The position numbers and the translations under genes are program-made. A stretch of DNA of 64,000 nucleotides from Dyella_B jejuensis (lineage in GTDB: Bacteria > Pseudomonadota > Gammaproteobacteria > Xanthomonadales > Rhodanobacteraceae), in NCBI RefSeq assembly GCF_044904675.1, contig NZ_JADIKJ010000011.1:43396-107395 (forward strand), read 5' to 3'. Below are positions 1 to 8,701 of the stretch, one piece after another (the stretch's first letter is position 1; each line of letters begins with the position of its first letter). The notes below the pieces were generated by a model that made no database searches, was not told where the DNA came from, and saw only the letters and a program-made list of their open reading frames with translations.

Positions 1-64
1 CAGCCAACATCGTCCCCACGATCCACGCTATCTTGTCAGCTGGACAGTTTGGGGAGAACCGCCC

Positions 65-2062
65 GTGAACGCAGTACCTGGACCCGGCGCGCCACGCGCC
101 GAACTCACCTTCCGCGGCCTGGTCATAGGCATCGTGATCACGCTTGTGTTCACGGCGGCCAACGTGTTCTTCGGCCTGAAGGCCGGCCTGACGTTCGCCA
201 CCTCGATTCCGGCGGCGGTGATCTCGATGGCCATCCTGCGCGCGATGAAGAATGCGACGATCCAGGAAAACAATATCGTGCAGACGGTCGCCTCGGCGGC
301 CGGCACGCTCTCGTCGATCATCTTCGTGCTGCCGGGCCTGATCATCGTCGGCTGGTGGACCGGGTTTCCGTTCTGGATGTCGTTCGGCATCTGCGCGGCG
401 GGCGGCATCCTTGGCGTGATGTACACCATTCCGCTGCGCCGCGCGCTGGTCACCGATTCGGACCTGCCGTATCCCGAAGGCGTGGCGTGCGCGGAAGTAT
501 TGAAGGTAGGCTCGGGCGAGGTGGTAGAGGCGTCCGATTCAGCGGCGGTCGAAGGCGGCAGCAGCGGACTGATGGCGGTAGTGGTCGGCTCGATCGTGTC
601 GGCGGTGTTCTACGTCATCGTGGAAACCAAGCTCTTCGCCAGCGACGTGGCGCAATATTTCCGCATCGGCGATCGCGGCGCAGCCAGCGGCTACGACTTC
701 TCGCTTTCCTTCGCGCTGTTCGCGGTGGGGCACCTGGTGGGCTTGTGGGTAGGCATCGCCATGCTGCTCGGCGCGGCGATCGGCTGGGGCTGGGCGGTGC
801 CGCATTTCACCATGCTGCATCCGGCGGCGGGGGATGCCGCCGACGTGGCACAGGCGGCGTGGAGCCATTACGTGCGTTTCGTCGGCGCCGGCACGATCGG
901 CGTGGCGGCGATCTGGACGCTGGCCAAGCTGGTCAAGCCGGTGGTGAGCGGCCTCAATTCCGCGATGGCCGCTTCGCGCGTGCGCAAGGCCGGCAAGGGC
1001 GACACGCTGCCGCGCACCGAACAGGACATGCCGATCGGCCTTGTCGGCCTGATCGTGCTGCTATGCATGCTGCCGATCGCCTGGCTGCTGGGTCACTTCA
1101 GCGTCATCAGCGGTCTCGCTTCGCATGCGGCGCTGCTGGTGATCGGCGGTGTGCTGTTCGTGCTGATCCTCAGCTTCCTGGTGTCGACGGTTTGCGGCTA
1201 CATGGCGGGCCTGATCGGCTCGTCCAACAGTCCGCTATCGGGCATCGGCATCCTGGTGGTGATCATTGCCGCGCTGCTGTTGGTGGCTGGCGTGAAATCC
1301 AGCCTGCCGGCCGATTCGGGCAAGGCGCTGGTGGCCTTCGCGTTGTTCATCACCTCGGTGGTGTTCGCGGTGGCCGCGATCGCCAACAACAACCTGCAGG
1401 ACCTGAAAACCGGCCAGCTGGTCGATGCCACGCCGTGGCGGCAGCAGGTGGCGCTGGTGATCGGCGTGATCGCCGGCGCGATCGTGATTCCGCCGGTGCT
1501 GGACCTGCTCAACAAAGCGTATGGGTTCCTCGGCGCGCCCGGCGTCGATCCCGCGCATGCGTTGCCTGCGCCGCAGGCGGGGCTGATTTCGGCGCTGGCG
1601 CAGGGTGTGATCCAGAACAATATCGACTGGAGCCTGATCAGCACCGGCGCCCTCATCGGCGTCGGGCTGATCATCCTGGATGCGCTGCTCGGCCGCTTGA
1701 CCAAGTCCGTGCGCCTGCCGCCGCTGGCGGTCGGCCTGGGTATCTACCTGCCCACTTCCACCACGCTGATGATCGTGGTCGGCGCCATCGTCGGCTGGTA
1801 TTTCGACAAGCGCGCGGAGCGCACGCCGAAGGCTGAAGCCACCAAGCAGCTGGGCGTGCTGCTCGCCTCCGGCTTGATTGTCGGCGAGAGCATCATCGGC
1901 GTGGTGGTGGCCGCGATCGTGGTGTTCTCCGGCAAGCCGGCGCCGCTGGCGCTGGTGGGCGACAGCTTCCAGAACGCCTCGATCTGGATTGGCGGGCTTG
2001 CATTCGCGTTGGTGACCTTTGCGATGTACCGCTGGATCAGCCGGCTCGGACAGCGCAGCTGA
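65..2062 (+). CDS. OPT family oligopeptide transporter
   Basis: A 665-residue, very hydrophobic inner-membrane protein with roughly 14-16 membrane segments. The opening (ELTFRGLVIGIVIT, then FFGLKAGLTFATSIPAAV) and the segment NNIVQTVASAAGTLSS are typical of the bacterial OPT family, which imports peptides or metal-chelate substrates with protons. The start is a GTG preceded by GGGGAG at 51-56. The substrate cannot be read from the sequence. It stands alone; the next gene begins 73 bases downstream on the same strand and has its own ribosome binding site. Family assignment is firm. Confidence 0.93.
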   Translation: MNAVPGPGAPRAELTFRGLVIGIVITLVFTAANVFFGLKAGLTFATSIPAAVISMAILRAMKNATIQENNIVQTVASAAGTLSSIIFVLPGLIIVGWWTGFPFWMSFGICAAGGILGVMYTIPLRRALVTDSDLPYPEGVACAEVLKVGSGEVVEASDSAAVEGGSSGLMAVVVGSIVSAVFYVIVETKLFASDVAQYFRIGDRGAASGYDFSLSFALFAVGHLVGLWVGIAMLLGAAIGWGWAVPHFTMLHPAAGDAADVAQAAWSHYVRFVGAGTIGVAAIWTLAKLVKPVVSGLNSAMAASRVRKAGKGDTLPRTEQDMPIGLVGLIVLLCMLPIAWLLGHFSVISGLASHAALLVIGGVLFVLILSFLVSTVCGYMAGLIGSSNSPLSGIGILVVIIAALLLVAGVKSSLPADSGKALVAFALFITSVVFAVAAIANNNLQDLKTGQLVDATPWRQQVALVIGVIAGAIVIPPVLDLLNKAYGFLGAPGVDPAHALPAPQAGLISALAQGVIQNNIDWSLISTGALIGVGLIILDALLGRLTKSVRLPPLAVGLGIYLPTSTTLMIVVGAIVGWYFDKRAERTPKAEATKQLGVLLASGLIVGESIIGVVVAAIVVFSGKPAPLALVGDSFQNASIWIGGLAFALVTFAMYRWISRLGQRS

Positions 2063-2135
2063 TTGGCACGCCGCGGCGATAGCTGACGCATGTTTCGTGC
2101 GCGGCCCCTCTCCACGCGGAGAGGAGCCGCGGCCG

Positions 2136-3248
2136 ATGCGTACAATAGGCACTGCCCAATTCCCGGATCAATCTGCCTTGACGACGGTCGGTGTCCACGC
2201 ATCCACCCCCGACGCGGTGCTGGATGCATTATTCCTGCCTTTTACAGCAGGCCTGCTGGACTTGCCCGCGGACGGCAACGTGCTGTTTCTGCGGGCGCGC
2301 GACGGTTATCGCTTGCGCGAAATCGCGCGACCGGGCTGGTTGTGCGAGCAGAGCCTGCGGCCGTTTGCCGACGCGCTGGCGCGCAGCGGCTTCCATGTCG
2401 GCGAGGCGACAGCCGCGGCGCGCTTCAAGCTGGTGCTGGTACTGCCGCCGCGTCAGCGCGATGAAGCACGCGCCCTGTTTGCCCGCGCGGCGCGACATGC
2501 GGAAGAGGACGGCATCGTGCTGGCATGTGTGCCGAATGCGGAAGGCGCCAAATCCGCCGAGGCGGACCTGGCGGCGCTGCTGGGTACGGTGAGCCATCTT
2601 TCCAAACACAAATGCCGCGTGTTCTGGGCCGCGTCGCGGGCATCCACGTGCAACCCGTCGCTGCTCGAGACATGGTTGGCGCTCGACCATCCGCAGCCTA
2701 ACGCGGCTGGCTACCTGAGCCGTCCCGGCTTGTTCGCCTGGGACCGGGTGGATGCGGCCTCCGCGTTGCTCGCCGCGCATATACCCGATGATTTGCATGG
2801 CCGTGTCGCCGATTTCGGTGCGGGCTACGGTTATCTGGCGACGCAGCTCATCGCGCGCTGTCCGCACGTTACCGCGCTCGACCTATACGAAGCCGAGTCG
2901 CGTGCGATCGAGCCGGCACGGCTCAACCTGGAACGCACGCTGCGCGAAAGCGGCCGCGAGTTGGCCTGCGAACTGCATTGGCATGACGTTACCGTGGGCG
3001 TGGAACGGCGTTATGACGCGATCGTCAGCAATCCGCCATTCCACCAGGGCAGGGCGGACCTGCCCGATCTCGGTCGCGCTTTCATCGCGCAGGCGGCGAA
3101 GGCGCTGGTTCCACCGGGCCGTCTATGGCTGGTGGCAAATCGTCACTTGCCTTACGAGGCGACGCTTGCCGCGTATTTCGAGCAGACGCGCAACGTGGTG
3201 GTGCAGGAGGGTTTCAAGGTGATCGAGGCCAGGGGCGTGCGCGGATGA
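2136..3248 (+). CDS. rsmC: RsmC-like 16S rRNA (guanine-N2) methyltransferase
   Basis: A class I SAM-dependent methyltransferase of 370 residues. The N-terminal half is a degenerate methyltransferase-like domain, as in RsmC and RlmG. The C-terminal half is catalytic, with the SAM-binding motif VADFGAGYGYL (about 224-234) and the N2-guanine motif SNPPFHQG (about 298-305). RsmC methylates G1207 of 16S rRNA. I chose the ATG at 2136 because GAGAGGAG lies just upstream; the frame is open from 2019, but that stretch looks non-coding. The stop overlaps the rsuA start (ATGA), so the two are probably co-translated. RlmG is the alternative identity. Confidence 0.85.
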   Translation: MRTIGTAQFPDQSALTTVGVHASTPDAVLDALFLPFTAGLLDLPADGNVLFLRARDGYRLREIARPGWLCEQSLRPFADALARSGFHVGEATAAARFKLVLVLPPRQRDEARALFARAARHAEEDGIVLACVPNAEGAKSAEADLAALLGTVSHLSKHKCRVFWAASRASTCNPSLLETWLALDHPQPNAAGYLSRPGLFAWDRVDAASALLAAHIPDDLHGRVADFGAGYGYLATQLIARCPHVTALDLYEAESRAIEPARLNLERTLRESGRELACELHWHDVTVGVERRYDAIVSNPPFHQGRADLPDLGRAFIAQAAKALVPPGRLWLVANRHLPYEATLAAYFEQTRNVVVQEGFKVIEARGVRG

Positions 3249-3955
3249 GGCTGGTCAGGCTGATTGCGAATCTCGGCTACGGCAGCCGCAAGGATGTCGC
3301 GTGGATGTTCCGCGAGGGGCGTATTACCGACGCCGACGGCGAGGTGCTGTATGCCGACGACAAGGTCGAACATGCCGCTATCCGCATCGACGGCGAACCG
3401 CTTGATCCACCCGCCGGGTTGGTGCTGATGATGCATAAGCCGCTGGGCGTGACGTGCTCGCGCAAGGATCCCGGTCGCGTCGTGTACGACCTGTTGCCGC
3501 CGCGTTACCGCGCGCGCACCCCCGCACTGTCCACGGTCGGACGGTTGGATCGCGATACGTCAGGCCTGCTTTTGTTTACCGATGACGGCGCGTTGCTGCA
3601 TCGGATCATTTCGCCGCGCGCAAATATCGCCAAAGTCTATGAAGCCACGCTCGCGCAGGACCTTCGGGGCGACGAGCAGCCATTGTTCGCCAGCGGAAGC
3701 TTGATGCTCGACTCGGAGAGCACGCCGCTGCTGCCGGCGCTGCTGGATGTACTGGCGCCGCGTCATGCACGGCTTCACATCCACGAAGGCCGTTATCACC
3801 AGGTGCGCCGCATGTTCGCCGCCACCGGCAACCACGTCGAGAGCTTGCAGCGCACGGCGATCGGCGGTCTGCAATTGCGTGGCCTGCAGGCCGGTGCGTG
3901 GCGTCAACTCGGTGCGGATGACGTGGCGCAGATCTTCGAGCCGGCGAACCCGTAA
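3245..3955 (+). CDS. rsuA: RsuA-family 16S rRNA pseudouridine synthase
   Basis: A 236-residue pseudouridine synthase with an N-terminal S4 RNA-binding domain (about 1-50) and the catalytic motif GRLDRDTSGL (99-108), where Asp102 is the expected catalytic residue. The continuation LFTDDGALLHRIISPR fits RsuA, which makes Psi516 in 16S rRNA, better than the 23S enzymes RluE and RluF, though RluE is possible. The start ATG overlaps the stop of the preceding rRNA methyltransferase, which makes a two-gene small-subunit rRNA modification unit. Confidence 0.85.
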   Translation: MRLVRLIANLGYGSRKDVAWMFREGRITDADGEVLYADDKVEHAAIRIDGEPLDPPAGLVLMMHKPLGVTCSRKDPGRVVYDLLPPRYRARTPALSTVGRLDRDTSGLLLFTDDGALLHRIISPRANIAKVYEATLAQDLRGDEQPLFASGSLMLDSESTPLLPALLDVLAPRHARLHIHEGRYHQVRRMFAATGNHVESLQRTAIGGLQLRGLQAGAWRQLGADDVAQIFEPANP

Positions 3956-3984
3956 CGGGTTGCCGGCGCTACATCATGGTTTTG

Positions 3985-4182
3985 TTATGGCTCTGCCTGG
4001 GTTTGCCGAATACGTGCCAGTTCGTCTTCGCGACGGGAATGGACATTGGAGGCCCAGGAGACCAGCTTGAACTCCGAGGCAATGGTTTCTGGCCTGGCGT
4101 CCTGCATGGCTAAGACTGAAAGCATCCCTGCTACCAGCTGCATTCCGCGCACCATGGCGGAACGAGCGAGAAGCATGTGCAT
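3985..4182 (-). CDS. Small hypothetical protein upstream of selO
   Basis: A 65-codon reading frame, MHMLLARSAMVRGMQLVAGM at its start, with a hydrophobic stretch (about 10-26) followed by a charged C-terminal tail ending RIRQTQAEP. The minus-strand sequence GGTGGAG lies 8 bases before the ATG, which is a good ribosome binding site. It fills the 369-base gap between rsuA and selO. It resembles no family I recognise. It could be a small membrane-associated or exported peptide. Support is the binding site and the protein-like composition only. Confidence 0.45.
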   Translation of the reverse strand: MHMLLARSAMVRGMQLVAGMLSVLAMQDARPETIASEFKLVSWASNVHSRREDELARIRQTQAEP

Positions 4183-4324
4183 GTTGTTTACTCCACCGGC
4201 TACCCCTGCGTAGCCGCGAGCAGACTTTAGCAAGCTTTCCCGGCGAATGTATAGCTGGCGTGAATGTTTATCTTTATTGTGACGACCATCTTGCGTTAGC
4301 CGCCATCTACCCGATATCCGCTCC

Positions 4325-5890
4325 ATGCCCTTGACTTCGCTGCGATTCGACAATGCTTTCATCCGCGACTTGCCGGGCGATCCGGACCACGGCCAAGGCA
4401 CGCGGCAAGTACGGGGTGCGCTGTATTCGCGCGTCGATCCCAGCCCGGTGGCGGCGCCGCGCACGGTGGCATGGTCGCGGGAGATGGCGCAAGCCCTTGG
4501 CCTGACCGATACGGATCTCGCCAGTCCGCTTTTTGCCCAGATGTTTGGCGGCAACAAGATTGCCGAGGGTATGGAGCCATGGGCGTCCAATTATGGTGGA
4601 CACCAGTTCGGCACATGGGCTGGCCAGCTGGGTGACGGGCGCGCCATCTCGCTGGGCGAAGTGCTGACCGCACAAGGGGAACGGTTGGAATTGCAATTGA
4701 AGGGAGCGGGCATGACTCCCTACTCGCGCGGGGCGGATGGGCGAGCGGTATTGCGTTCTTCGGTCCGCGAATTTCTGTGCAGCGAAGCCATGCATCATCT
4801 GGGTGTGCCGACCACGCGCGCGTTAAGCCTGGTAGCGACCGGTGAAACGGTCGAGCGCGACATGTTCTACGACGGCCATCCACAGGATGAACCGGGCGCG
4901 GTCGTCTGCCGCGTGGCGCCTTCGTTCCTGCGCTTCGGGCATTTCGAACTGCCGGCATCGCGTGGCGACGTCGAGTTGCTGCGTCGCCTCGCCGATTTCA
5001 CCATCCGTCGTGATTTCCCGCATCTGCATGGCAGCGATGAAACGCGCTATGGCGACTGGTTCGGCGAGGTCTGCGTGCGAACGGCGCGCATGATCGCGCA
5101 CTGGATGCGCGTGGGTTTCGTGCACGGCGTGATGAACACCGACAACATGTCGATCCTGGGTCTTACCATCGACTATGGTCCCTACGGATGGATCGATGAT
5201 TTCGATCTGGATTGGACGCCCAATACCACCGACGCCATGCGTCGCCGTTACCGTTTCGGGCAACAGCCGAACGTGGCGTGGTGGAACCTCAGCCGCCTGG
5301 CCGCAGCGCTTTCGCCGTTGTTCGGCGATATCGCCCCGCTGCAGGCTGGCCTGGACCGTTACACAGCGCAATATGCCCGGCAGGATCGCCATGACACAGC
5401 GGCCAAGCTTGGTTTTTCCGAATGCCGCGATGACGATCGCGCGCGCATGGAAACCTTGCATGGGTTGCTACAACAGGCGGAAGTGGACATGACCTTGTTC
5501 TTCCGCGCATTGAGCGACATCGATCCGCACGCGCCGCAACTGGCAACGCTGCGACATGCGTTCTACGACGCCGCCAAGCTCGACACCGCCCAGGCCGATT
5601 TCCTGCGCTGGCTTGACGACTATGCGGCTCGCCTGCGCGAGGACCCGCTCTCACCGGCGCAGCGTCGGCAGCGCATGCACGCTGCCAATCCGCTATACGT
5701 GCTGCGCAATTATCTTGCGCAGGAGGCGATCGACCAGGCGGCGCAGGGCGATGGCGAAGGCATCAACAGCTTGCTCGACGTGCTGCGGCATCCGTATGAC
5801 GAACAGCCCGGACGCGAGCGCTTTGCACGCAAGCGGCCCGAGTGGGCGAAGACCCGGGCGGGCTGTTCGATGCTTTCTTGCAGCTCTTAA
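4325..5890 (+). CDS. selO: Protein adenylyltransferase SelO (YdiU)
   Basis: A 521-residue SelO pseudokinase-fold protein. Bacterial SelO transfers AMP from ATP to Ser/Thr/Tyr of target proteins and helps in oxidative stress. Seen here are the N-terminal LRFDNAFIRDLPGDP, the NYGGHQFGTWAGQLGDGRAI segment of the nucleotide-binding lobe, GVMNTDNMSILG with IDYGPYGWIDDFD (metal and catalytic region), and the conserved C-terminal end SCSS. That end carries Cys where animal homologues have selenocysteine. Length is normal. Monocistronic by layout. Confidence 0.93.
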   Translation: MPLTSLRFDNAFIRDLPGDPDHGQGTRQVRGALYSRVDPSPVAAPRTVAWSREMAQALGLTDTDLASPLFAQMFGGNKIAEGMEPWASNYGGHQFGTWAGQLGDGRAISLGEVLTAQGERLELQLKGAGMTPYSRGADGRAVLRSSVREFLCSEAMHHLGVPTTRALSLVATGETVERDMFYDGHPQDEPGAVVCRVAPSFLRFGHFELPASRGDVELLRRLADFTIRRDFPHLHGSDETRYGDWFGEVCVRTARMIAHWMRVGFVHGVMNTDNMSILGLTIDYGPYGWIDDFDLDWTPNTTDAMRRRYRFGQQPNVAWWNLSRLAAALSPLFGDIAPLQAGLDRYTAQYARQDRHDTAAKLGFSECRDDDRARMETLHGLLQQAEVDMTLFFRALSDIDPHAPQLATLRHAFYDAAKLDTAQADFLRWLDDYAARLREDPLSPAQRRQRMHAANPLYVLRNYLAQEAIDQAAQGDGEGINSLLDVLRHPYDEQPGRERFARKRPEWAKTRAGCSMLSCSS

Positions 5891-5956
5891 AGAGCCGGTC
5901 CGTGGCGGGATGGCAAGGCACTCCTTCGAACCTTGCCATCCCGCTCCCACCAGCCG

Positions 5957-6754
5957 TCAACCGCCGTTATTCCCGTTATTGCCCTGCTTCGGCTCAGGCC
6001 GCGGCGCGGGACGGGCGCGTTCTGCGGGCCGGTTGCCTTGACCCGGCTGAGGACGGTTACCGCCGCCAGGGGGCGGTGGACGATTACCAGCCGGCGGCTG
6101 CGGGCGATTGCCAGTCCCTGGCGGCTGCGGGCGATTGCCAGCTGGCGGCTGTGGACGGTTCCCGCCCGGTGGCGGGCGATGGCCATTCCCTGGCGGCTGG
6201 GGACGATTTCCGCCCGGCGGCCTGGGACGGTTGCCGCCTGGTGGTTGTGGCCGGTTGCCGCCCGGTGGCGGGCGATGGCCACCGCCCGGCGGCTGCGGAC
6301 GATGGCCTCCTGGTGGACGGATCGGATGCGGCGGCCGTGCCGGCGGGCGGATCGGAATGGGCCGTCCATACCAGCGCGCGCGATCGCGATAGAACGGGCG
6401 ATTGGTGTAATAGCGTCCCCAATACGAAGCGATCGCGAACGAGACAATCGGAATGCCTATCTGCGCGCCGTAATCGGCCACGTACACCGGTTGGTTGTTG
6501 TACTCGTACTCGATATAGGTGCCAGCCACCCAGCCCCGGTTGGGGCCGGTGATGACATCGCACCATTCCCATCCAGCCGTGCAACCTTGCACGGAAACGG
6601 GCGTGCCCGATGGCAGGACCAGCAGCGCTGGATATTCGGTATCCGGGCCGGCGCGCATATTCACGTCGGCGACCAAGTAACCATCCGCGGCGAACGCCGC
6701 GGCGGGCACGATCATCATCAGGGCGGCCACCAGGGACCACGGCATGCATTTCAT
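5957..6754 (-). CDS. Exported SH3b-domain protein with proline/glycine repeat tail
   Basis: A 265-residue protein with a signal peptide (1 to about 22, ending AAAFA), a bacterial SH3 domain (about 25-80: DVNMRAGPDTEYPALLVLPSG, then GWEWCDV and RGWVAGTYIE), and a 130-residue tail of imperfect repeats such as PPGGNRPQ and PPGGGHRP. SH3b proteins of this layout are periplasmic and often bind peptidoglycan or act as stress lipoprotein-like factors; the actual role is unknown. The repeat tail is strongly Pro/Gly/Arg biased and probably disordered. The next gene on the same strand begins about 100 bases upstream. Confidence 0.8.
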   Translation of the reverse strand: MKCMPWSLVAALMMIVPAAAFAADGYLVADVNMRAGPDTEYPALLVLPSGTPVSVQGCTAGWEWCDVITGPNRGWVAGTYIEYEYNNQPVYVADYGAQIGIPIVSFAIASYWGRYYTNRPFYRDRARWYGRPIPIRPPARPPHPIRPPGGHRPQPPGGGHRPPPGGNRPQPPGGNRPRPPGGNRPQPPGNGHRPPPGGNRPQPPAGNRPQPPGTGNRPQPPAGNRPPPPGGGNRPQPGQGNRPAERARPAPRPEPKQGNNGNNGG

Positions 6755-6859
6755 CGGGCAATCCTCCAGCTTGGGCGATGGGGACTTACGACGTCAGGAA
6801 CCAATGCCGGGCCATCATGGAACAATCCGGCGGAAAAAACATGCCGCCGTCCGCGCAGC

Positions 6860-7288
6860 TCAATGCACTTCCAGCAGCTCGATGTCGAATACCAGCGCAC
6901 TGTTCGGCGGAATGTCGTCGCCGGCGCCACGCCGGCCGTAACCCAGGCTGGAGGGCATGATGACGGTGCGTTTGCCGCCCACCCGCATGCCTCTCACGCC
7001 GCTCTCCATGCCGGGGATCACTTCGTCCGCACCGAGGGTGAAGGCCAGTGGGCGGCCGCTGTCGTAGGAGCTGTCGAACTTCGCGCCGTGATGATCGGGC
7101 GCCTTGGCGTCGTACAGCCAACCGGTGTAGTTGATGCGCACCTCCGAATCGTCCCGTGCCTCGCTGCCGGTCCCCACTTTCTGATCCGTCACCACCAGCT
7201 TGGGCACGTCGTCGGCATGGGCGGGCGGCGGTGCGAACACGCCTAGTGCAAGCATGGCGGTAGCGAGGAAGGCAAGCGGACGATGCAT
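6860..7288 (-). CDS. Exported FKBP-type peptidyl-prolyl isomerase
   Basis: A 142-residue protein with a signal peptide (about 1-26, ending PAHA) and one FKBP domain. Typical elements are VRINYTGWLYD, KFDSSYDSGRPLAFTLGADEVIPGMESGVRGMRVGGKR, the GYGRRGAGDDIPPNSALVFDIELL end and the usual length. It would catalyse prolyl isomerisation in the periplasm. The internal ATG at 7288 was chosen because CGGAG lies just upstream and the signal peptide then starts correctly. It is divergent from the DAHP synthase leader. Confidence 0.88.
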   Translation of the reverse strand: MHRPLAFLATAMLALGVFAPPPAHADDVPKLVVTDQKVGTGSEARDDSEVRINYTGWLYDAKAPDHHGAKFDSSYDSGRPLAFTLGADEVIPGMESGVRGMRVGGKRTVIMPSSLGYGRRGAGDDIPPNSALVFDIELLEVH

Positions 7289-7342
7289 GGAAAACTCCGG
7301 AATTGAGGATGCGCGCGCCCATTCTACGTACGTGGCGGCAGT

Positions 7343-7370
7343 TTGCTCGTGCAATGCAATGTGGTATCAC
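7343..7370 (+). promoter_or_regulatory. Putative promoter of the DAHP synthase leader transcript
   Basis: TTGCTC (7343-7348) and TATCAC (7365-7370) are 16 bases apart. Transcription would start at about 7376-7378, practically at the leader-peptide ATG. No Shine-Dalgarno sequence precedes that ATG, so the leader may be translated from a leaderless mRNA. The promoter match is modest. Confidence 0.35.
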
Positions 7371-7377
7371 TAGCACC

Positions 7378-7458
7378 ATGACCACTGTCTCCCGCCGCTA
7401 TTGCTTCTGGTTTTATGGCTATCCGAAGCCGGCGGCGGAGCATGGTGCGCGATCGTAA
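7378..7458 (+). CDS. Aromatic-rich leader peptide of DAHP synthase
   Basis: A 26-codon open frame beginning MTTVSRR and continuing YCFWFYGY, then ending in TAA at 7456. Six of eight consecutive codons (7399-7422) are Tyr, Phe or Trp. This density of the pathway's end products directly before a DAHP synthase gene is the mark of a ribosome-mediated attenuation leader, as in pheL and trpL. The peptide itself would have no further role. See the attenuator entry for the RNA part. Confidence 0.8.
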   Translation: MTTVSRRYCFWFYGYPKPAAEHGARS

Positions 7459-7515
7459 CTAGCAAGATCACCCACTTTCCTCGAAAAGCCGCCAGCCTCC
7501 CTGGCGGCTTTTTTT
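7391..7515 (+). promoter_or_regulatory. Transcription attenuator before DAHP synthase
   Basis: Four mutually exclusive segments can be read: 1, CCCGCCGC at 7391-7398, just before the aromatic codons; 2, GGCGGCGG at 7431-7438; 3, GCCGCCAG at 7488-7495; 4, CTGGCGGC at 7501-7508, followed by seven T (7509-7515). 3:4 forms an 8-bp terminator with a 5-base loop. 2:3 (GGCGGC with GCCGCC) forms an antiterminator, and 1:2 frees the terminator. A ribosome stalled at the Tyr/Phe/Trp codons would cover segment 1, let 2 pair with 3 and allow read-through into DAHP synthase. Confidence 0.8.
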
Positions 7516-7550
7516 ATGGCCGCCGGGAACCAGACCAGGAGTTTATTTTC

Positions 7551-8627
7551 ATGACCCGTTCGACCGATGACCTGCGCATACGCGAGATCAAGGAACTCGC
7601 CACGCCCGCCGAGGTGATGCTCGACAGCCAGCCCAGCCCACCCGCCCTTGCCACTGTCGCCGACGCCCGCCAGGCGCTGCATCGCATCCTGCACGGCAAG
7701 GATGATCGCCTGGCCGTGGTGATCGGCCCCTGCTCGATCCACGATCCGGTTGCCGCGATGGAATACGCCCGTCGCCTTGCCGCGGAGCGTGCGCGCCATG
7801 CCGATGCGCTGGAAATCGTGATGCGCGTGTATTTCGAAAAGCCGCGCACCACCGTGGGCTGGAAAGGCCTGATCAACGATCCCGACCTCGACGGGAGCTA
7901 TCACATCGACAAGGGCCTGCGCCTGGCCCGCCGCCTGCTGTGCGACATCAACGCGCTCGGCTTGCCGGCCGGCTGCGAATTCCTCGACTTGATCACGCCG
8001 CAATACATCGCCGACCTGGTGGCGTGGGGCGCGATCGGGGCACGCACCACTGAAAGCCAGTCACATCGCGAACTGGCTTCCGGCCTTTCCTGTCCGGTGG
8101 GTTTCAAGAACGGCACGGATGGCAACATCAAGATCGCAGTGGACGCGGTATTGGCCGCCGCCCGGCCGCATCATTTCATGGCGGTGACCAAGGGTGGCCG
8201 CAATGCGATCGCGGCCACGTGCGGCAACGAGGATTGCCATGTGATCCTGCGCGGCGGCAAGCAGCCCAACTATGACGCCGCCAGTGTGGCGAGTGCTTGC
8301 GGTGTACTGGCCCAGGCGGGCGTGGCCGAGCGCCTGATGATCGATGCCAGCCACGCCAACAGCGGCAAGCAGCCTGAGCGCCAGCCGCACGTGGTGGCTG
8401 ATATCGCCGCGCAACTGGAAGCGGGCGAAACACGCATCCAGGGCGTGATGGTGGAAAGCCACCTGGTCGCGGGACGGCAGGAGCTCGTGCCGGATCGCCA
8501 GCTGATCTATGGCCAAAGCATCACCGACGGCTGCATCGGCTGGGATACCACGGTGCAAGTGCTGGAACGTTTGGCCAAGGCAGTGCGCGTGCGCCGGGAA
8601 CGAAGGGTGCAGGCGACACCGGCATAG
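7551..8627 (+). CDS. aroG: 3-deoxy-7-phosphoheptulonate (DAHP) synthase, AroF/G/H type
   Basis: A 358-residue class I DAHP synthase, the first enzyme of the shikimate pathway, joining phosphoenolpyruvate and erythrose-4-phosphate. Motifs: VIGPCSIHDPVAAMEYA, MRVYFEKPRTTVGWKGLINDP, RTTESQSHRELASGLSCPVGFKNGTDGN and IDASHANSGK. The ATG at 7551 has AGGAG ten bases upstream; in-frame codons back to 7401 belong to the leader. Control is probably by attenuation (leader peptide and terminator at 7378-7515) on top of the usual allosteric inhibition. Which amino acid inhibits it cannot be read. Confidence 0.93.
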   Translation: MTRSTDDLRIREIKELATPAEVMLDSQPSPPALATVADARQALHRILHGKDDRLAVVIGPCSIHDPVAAMEYARRLAAERARHADALEIVMRVYFEKPRTTVGWKGLINDPDLDGSYHIDKGLRLARRLLCDINALGLPAGCEFLDLITPQYIADLVAWGAIGARTTESQSHRELASGLSCPVGFKNGTDGNIKIAVDAVLAAARPHHFMAVTKGGRNAIAATCGNEDCHVILRGGKQPNYDAASVASACGVLAQAGVAERLMIDASHANSGKQPERQPHVVADIAAQLEAGETRIQGVMVESHLVAGRQELVPDRQLIYGQSITDGCIGWDTTVQVLERLAKAVRVRRERRVQATPA

Positions 8628-8701
8628 CGCGCGCCTGGGAGTCCATGGTCTTATGCTTGCCTCGTCAGCGGGCACTCTTCAACAACTGGGCAGAAAGCAT
8701 C

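Noticed and set aside
49..1836. 595-codon open frame overlapping the OPT transporter in another frame
   Set aside because: Arg/Gly-rich nonsense composition; the OPT frame has all family motifs.
4325..5890. Selenocysteine in SelO
   Set aside because: The C-terminal SCSS carries an ordinary Cys codon; no UGA recoding or SECIS is involved.
5933..7246. 437-codon plus-strand frame across the SH3 and FKBP genes
   Set aside because: It is antisense to two genes with signal peptides and domains, and its Trp/Arg-rich sequence reflects the proline codons of the other strand.
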